This document shows, in pieces, positions 60,301 to 64,000 of a stretch of 64,000 nucleotides of DNA; the stretch's first letter is position 1; each line of letters begins with the position of its first letter. The DNA is taken from NCBI GenBank assembly GCA_963681505.1, contig OY811980.1, positions 3,336,553 to 3,400,552 on the forward strand, in the 5' to 3' direction. The position numbers and the translations under genes are program-made. Below the pieces are notes generated by a model. The model did not search any database. It was not told the origin of the DNA and saw only the letters and a list, made by a program, of their open reading frames with translations. This stretch comes from Eunapius fragilis (lineage: Eukaryota > Porifera > Demospongiae > Spongillida > Spongillidae).

Positions 60301-63300
60301 ATATTGTATAATGATGAAGGCAGTAATATGGACCCCCACATGTAGGGAGTGGTGACATCGTTGGAGGGAATCTGAAGTTGATACTGGGGCTCATTTGGAC
60401 ACTGATCCTGCACTATCAGATCAGTTTGGGGTTGTCCAGTACTCCATCAACCTCTAATGGCTCTGAGTCCACACAAAACACAGAAGAACAGTCAGGCATG
60501 CTGAAAGATAAACTTCTCAGCTTTCTGAAGGTAGAACATATGTAACTAACGTCAGCAAGCTGAGATTTCAGTGGCATATGAATAGTATTTCATTTGTGAA
60601 TGCTTATCTGCCCTTGTCCCCCCCCCCCACCCCCCACCCAAAAAAGCAAATGATACAGCTGCCGGGGAAGAAGATTCGTAACGTTACAACTGACTGGAAC
60701 GATGGCATCTTAATAGGCACTCTTGTGGATTCAACTGCTCGTGGGCTGTGCCCTGAGTGTGATGAGATGGTCCCTGAGAACGCCCTCCAGAATGCAACAG
60801 TTGCCATGGCACTGGCTGAGAATTGGCTTGGCGTTCCTCAGGTAATGCGACATACTGTAAAACAAACAGTATGCACTGTATCTCTAAATGGAGGGGGAGG
60901 GGTTTGGTCACTTTAAAACTTTCATACTAATATTCCGGCTGCAAATAATACATTAGTTGTGGATGTACTTACATTTTGCACAAACTAGTATCTAAACAAA
61001 CATCTAACAGGACTGGAAAATATGTATGCATTACATCAACAAGTATCATTACCTATTGAGAGATAGAGGTATATAATTTGTTCCCAACTGCATCAAATGT
61101 TAACCTGGCTAGATATGGGGCATTTCTGTTCCAAGTACTTACCCTAATACTAATACAAGTACAGCCAAATTCACCTATGATAACGTAGCTTATTTACTAT
61201 ATCAATTCAAATGAAATTTTGATTTCAAGGGGGAGTTGCAACTGATTTAAATAATATCCAAGGTTAGAATAAGCAAAGACTGCTTACTGATTTCGATTCA
61301 CCAAGATGTATGCATTTCAAAGCATTGAGAGAACGTGCACATGTTTGATGTTAGAGCAATATGGGTATGTCTTTGTTGCCATGTGGCTACGCTAGCACAC
61401 ATTGGATTCGTTTGTACATTCCAATTTTGTTAATAACAAGTAACTTGATGTCTGACCAAACAGAGAATTGTCTATTTATGACCATCGATACATAATAATA
61501 ATAATAACAGCGCCTCATTTGGGGAAGAGCTACCAAACACTTCAAAGAAGTAGTAAATATTAATATTATAATTATGTATTTAGATATTGTAATATTTAAG
61601 CATTTAGACATATTGCTGTGAATAAAAATAAATTACAACATTCAATTCAGAAATTACCTACTATATATATTTTTAATGGTTATGTCATGAGCGAATGAAG
61701 AAATTATCCCATGTCAATGGATTGTAATATGTGTGTAAAGTTGTTGACTTCTGGGCAGAGGGTTAGCCATCTTCACATCTTTCTGCTTAATACAAGATAT
61801 ATTTCAGATCATTATTATCATCAAATGTAGCACTAGAGGGGGCCAGCTCACCTAAGTTTCATTAATGGTCACAATAAGGCTTAGATTGCATTAATTTTAC
61901 CACTTAAAATAGTACCAATGGACAATGTATCAGTGAATGGAGTTGTTATACAAAACTATTGGTGATAATTATTAATAATGAAAGCAACTTATAACTAGTA
62001 CATGTATTGAAGAGTGGTAGAATGTTTACATTTCTCTCAATGATTTAATACTAATGTTGATGTTTCACTATAGGTACTCCACCCTGAAGACATGGTCAAC
62101 CCAAATATTGATGAACTCAGCATGATGACATACCTTTCACAGTTCCTTACAGCTAAGCTCAAACCTGGTGCCCCACTAAAGCCAGTAGGAAACCCTTCCT
62201 ATGTCAAAGTGTCTGGTCCGGGCATTCAGAGTCAAGGAGTGAATGTGACCATGCCTAGTGTTTCATTCACAGTTGATACTGAGGGTGCAGGCCCAGGAAA
62301 GGTAAACGTTCTGTGTACAGGACCCATTGGTCCTGTCAAAGTGAATATGGTTGCAAGTGGAAGACACACATTTTCATGTTCCTATTTACCATCGGTTAAA
62401 GGAACATATACAATGGAAGTTTACTTCTCCAGACAACCCATTTCTGGCAGCCCATTTAAAATCCAGGTGGCACCCCATGATGCCAGCAAAGTAGTAGCAA
62501 GCGGACCTGGTTTGATCCGGGGACGTGTTGGAAAGCCAGTCACCATGGTGTTTGATGTAACAGAAGCTGGAGAGGGTTCTCTGTCTTTGGAGATTGAAGG
62601 TTCAGTGAAGATCAGTCCTACAAGCATATTAAAAAAACCTGGACTGTACCATGTAGACTTTAAAACTCCAACGGTTGGAAAGTATGTACTTAATGCAAAA
62701 TATGGTGGTGACTCAGTTCCTGGTTCTCCGTTTACCATCTCGGTCACTAACCCAACAGAGGTAACTGTATCTGGTACAGGGGTGACAGGAAATGAAGTAT
62801 CTGTTGGAAAGAAGGCTGAATTAGTTATTGACACTTCGGAAGCAGGAATAGCTCCTCTCACAGCCATGGTCACTACACCAACTGGGAAGGACTTTGCTGT
62901 GGAACTAGTACCTCAGAAGACACCAGGGCAATTCCATGGAGAATACACCCCACAGGAACCAGGCAACCACAAGCTTCAGGTCATGTTTGATGGAGAATGC
63001 ATTCCAAAGTCACCATTTGTTGTAACCATTCCTAATAAAGAAGAATGCAGTGTGTTGGAGGAGCCTAACCTTGAGTCAACTCCTAGACTAGGATTTACAG
63101 ACTTACCTCAACAGTCGCCATTTAATTTAAGTGTCCCTGATGTAAGCATCCCTTTGGAAGAAGCATGCAGTGTGATAGAGGAGCAAGACCTCCAGTCTGC
63201 TCCTCTAGGCAACACCACTGCACCTCAACTGCCTACTACAAATGTTATAGTAGTGTCAGGTGATGGTATTGAAGGAGGTGTCTTGAAAGGGAAGGCTGAA

Positions 63301-63780
63301 TTAACTGTGAAAATTCCTGGTGGCATTGACGAGAAGTTGGTAAGTGTTGAAATTGATGGGCCTTGCAACTGTGATGTGAGAAGGAGCTGTGATGGGGCTG
63401 GTACACTACATGTGAAGTATGTGCCACAAATGATTGGAACTTACAATGTTGATATCAAATATAACGGCGAGCACATCAGGGGTAGCCCCTTCCATCCATC
63501 CTGGATTAGGCCTGCTCCAGATGCATCCAAATGTTCAGTTATAGGCGTGCAGGAGTGTGGAAGGTTTACCGTTGACTGCAGAGATGGCGGTGGAAATGGA
63601 TGTCTGGGCGTAGCAATCTTTGGAGCATATGTCCCTGCTGAAAATGTAGCAGTGACGCACAATGGAGACTATACATTCGATGTTACCTATAGGATTCCAC
63701 ATCCTGGAAAAACTACAATCAGTGTGAAGTGGCATGATGTCCACCTCAAAGGAAGTCCATTCATCATTACAACAATATAG
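54352..63780 (+). CDS. FLN: Filamin 3, mini-filamin (CH1-CH2 + 5 Ig-filamin repeats, 789 aa)
   Basis: This is an actin-binding filamin paralogue with a very short rod. Exons are 54352-54365 (14 nt, ATGGCAACGAAAGT), 54431-54699, 60346-60530, 60647-60841 and 62074-63780. All have GT-AG borders, and 2370 nt are in frame. Exons 1, 2 and 4 have the same lengths as in filamin 2 (14, 269 and 195 nt). CH1 ([25 protein letters not shown]) and CH2 ([31 protein letters not shown]) are complete. Repeat 1 matches repeat 1 of filamin 2, repeat 2 matches unit type 5, and repeat 3 matches type 1. Next comes a linker of about 70 aa with two decayed starts of a type 2 domain ([13 protein letters not shown] and [13 protein letters not shown]). 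Repeats 4-5 are the filamin C-terminal pair ([25 protein letters not shown]). It should still bind actin and dimerise. It could be a deletion product of a filamin 2-like gene or closer to the pre-expansion state. Confidence 0.9.
56363..56553. mobile_element. ~190-bp palindromic MITE-like element
   Basis: TACAGTACCCGTTCGGTCAT at the left and ATGACCGAGCCGGTACTGTA at the right are inverted ends. Inner blocks (CGCAGCTCGATCATA, AAAGCGTATACATTG) are also inverted. It lies in filamin 3 intron 2 and has no coding content. Confidence 0.75.
58227..59650 (-). pseudogene. Decayed pogo/Tigger-type DDE transposase
   Basis: Reading on the minus strand from about 59650 down, pieces in different frames give [18 protein letters not shown] (first catalytic Asp region), [11 protein letters not shown] and [15 protein letters not shown] (central block), [12 protein letters not shown] (DxxxSH region) and then WIIEAINYI and [10 protein letters not shown]. 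This order is that of Tc1/mariner-superfamily Tigger/pogo/jerky transposases. Frames change at least twice and stops interrupt, so it is inactive. It lies antisense inside filamin 3 intron 2. No N-terminal HTH/CENP-B domain is seen. Confidence 0.75.
60842..62073. other. Filamin 3 intron 4, nothing recognised
   Basis: AT-rich sequence with an ATAATAATAATAAC microsatellite at about 61492-61508 and no credible open frame. The acceptor is GTTTCACTATAG. Confidence 0.7.
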
Positions 63781-63937
63781 GATATACCATTCTGATAATG
63801 GTGATCCATTTGGTACTTAAAATATCAGAATAGGTTTTGAACACTAGACAGATTGTTCTGATCACCCAATTACCCAACTAGGGAGGGGAGATCACTTTGT
63901 GATAGTTATATCATATCTCCTGCTTTAAATTACAATT

Positions 63938-63943
63938 ATTAAA
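63938..63943 (+). terminator. Candidate poly(A) signal ATTAAA of filamin 3
   Basis: ATTAAA, the commonest variant poly(A) hexamer, lies 158 nt after the filamin 3 stop. No AATAAA is visible between the stop and the window end. Confidence 0.3.
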
Positions 63944-64000
63944 CTGTTGCTGCTTGAATTCAAAAGCATATACTATATGCATCTAGGACATTGTGACATA

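Larger units (their letters stand above)
54700..60345. other. Filamin 3 intron 2 (5.6 kb)
   Basis: This is much longer than intron 2 of the paralogues (82 bp in filamin 1, 95 bp in filamin 2). Besides the two mobile-element remnants listed separately it contains a poly-T run (57181-57201) and unrecognised short open frames, for example 57345-57644 (-) and 55756-56082 (-). The size difference fits transposon insertion after duplication. Confidence 0.85.

Overview
The window is animal (metazoan) nuclear DNA. It has spliced genes with GT-AG introns, long introns and intergenic stretches full of microsatellites, minisatellites and palindromic DNA elements, and the last part of a nuclear RNA polymerase I subunit gene followed by three filamin genes. 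Filamin actin-binding domains with long Ig-repeat tails, together with pogo/Tigger-type transposon debris, fit an invertebrate. An early-branching marine lineage such as a sponge is possible, but the sequence alone does not settle the species.

Layout, all genes on the + strand. (1) 657-11363: the last 15 exons of POLR1A, the largest subunit of RNA polymerase I, from just before the trigger loop to the stop. Nearly every intron of more than a few hundred bases carries its own unrelated minisatellite or microsatellite. (2) 11751-18184: filamin 1, five coding exons, 1801 aa, CH1-CH2 plus 16 filamin Ig repeats. (3) 18185-25213: intergenic, with a ~1.5 kb long inverted repeat, a minisatellite, a possible retroelement scrap and a 1.1 kb pure pyrimidine tract that ends about 115 bp before the next start codon. 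(4) 25214-50645: filamin 2, the same five-exon plan, but its last exon is 21,681 bp and the protein is 7446 aa with about 75 Ig repeats. Sixty of these come from 12 exact-length tandem copies of a 1,422-bp (474-aa) five-Ig unit, followed by a partial thirteenth copy. (5) 50646-54351: intergenic, several large palindromes and nested MITE-like elements. (6) 54352-63780: filamin 3, the same five-exon plan, only 789 aa with 5 Ig repeats; its 5.6 kb second intron holds a decayed Tigger-type transposase.

The three filamins are head-to-tail tandem duplicates. Intron positions and phases are the same and the actin-binding heads are alike, while the rod has been set to three very different lengths (16, about 75 and 5 repeats). 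Filamins 2 and 3 are closest to each other and share patches of near-identical sequence, which suggests gene conversion. The striking object is filamin 2, a titin-scale actin cross-linker built by recent tandem amplification of a five-domain cassette inside a single exon.
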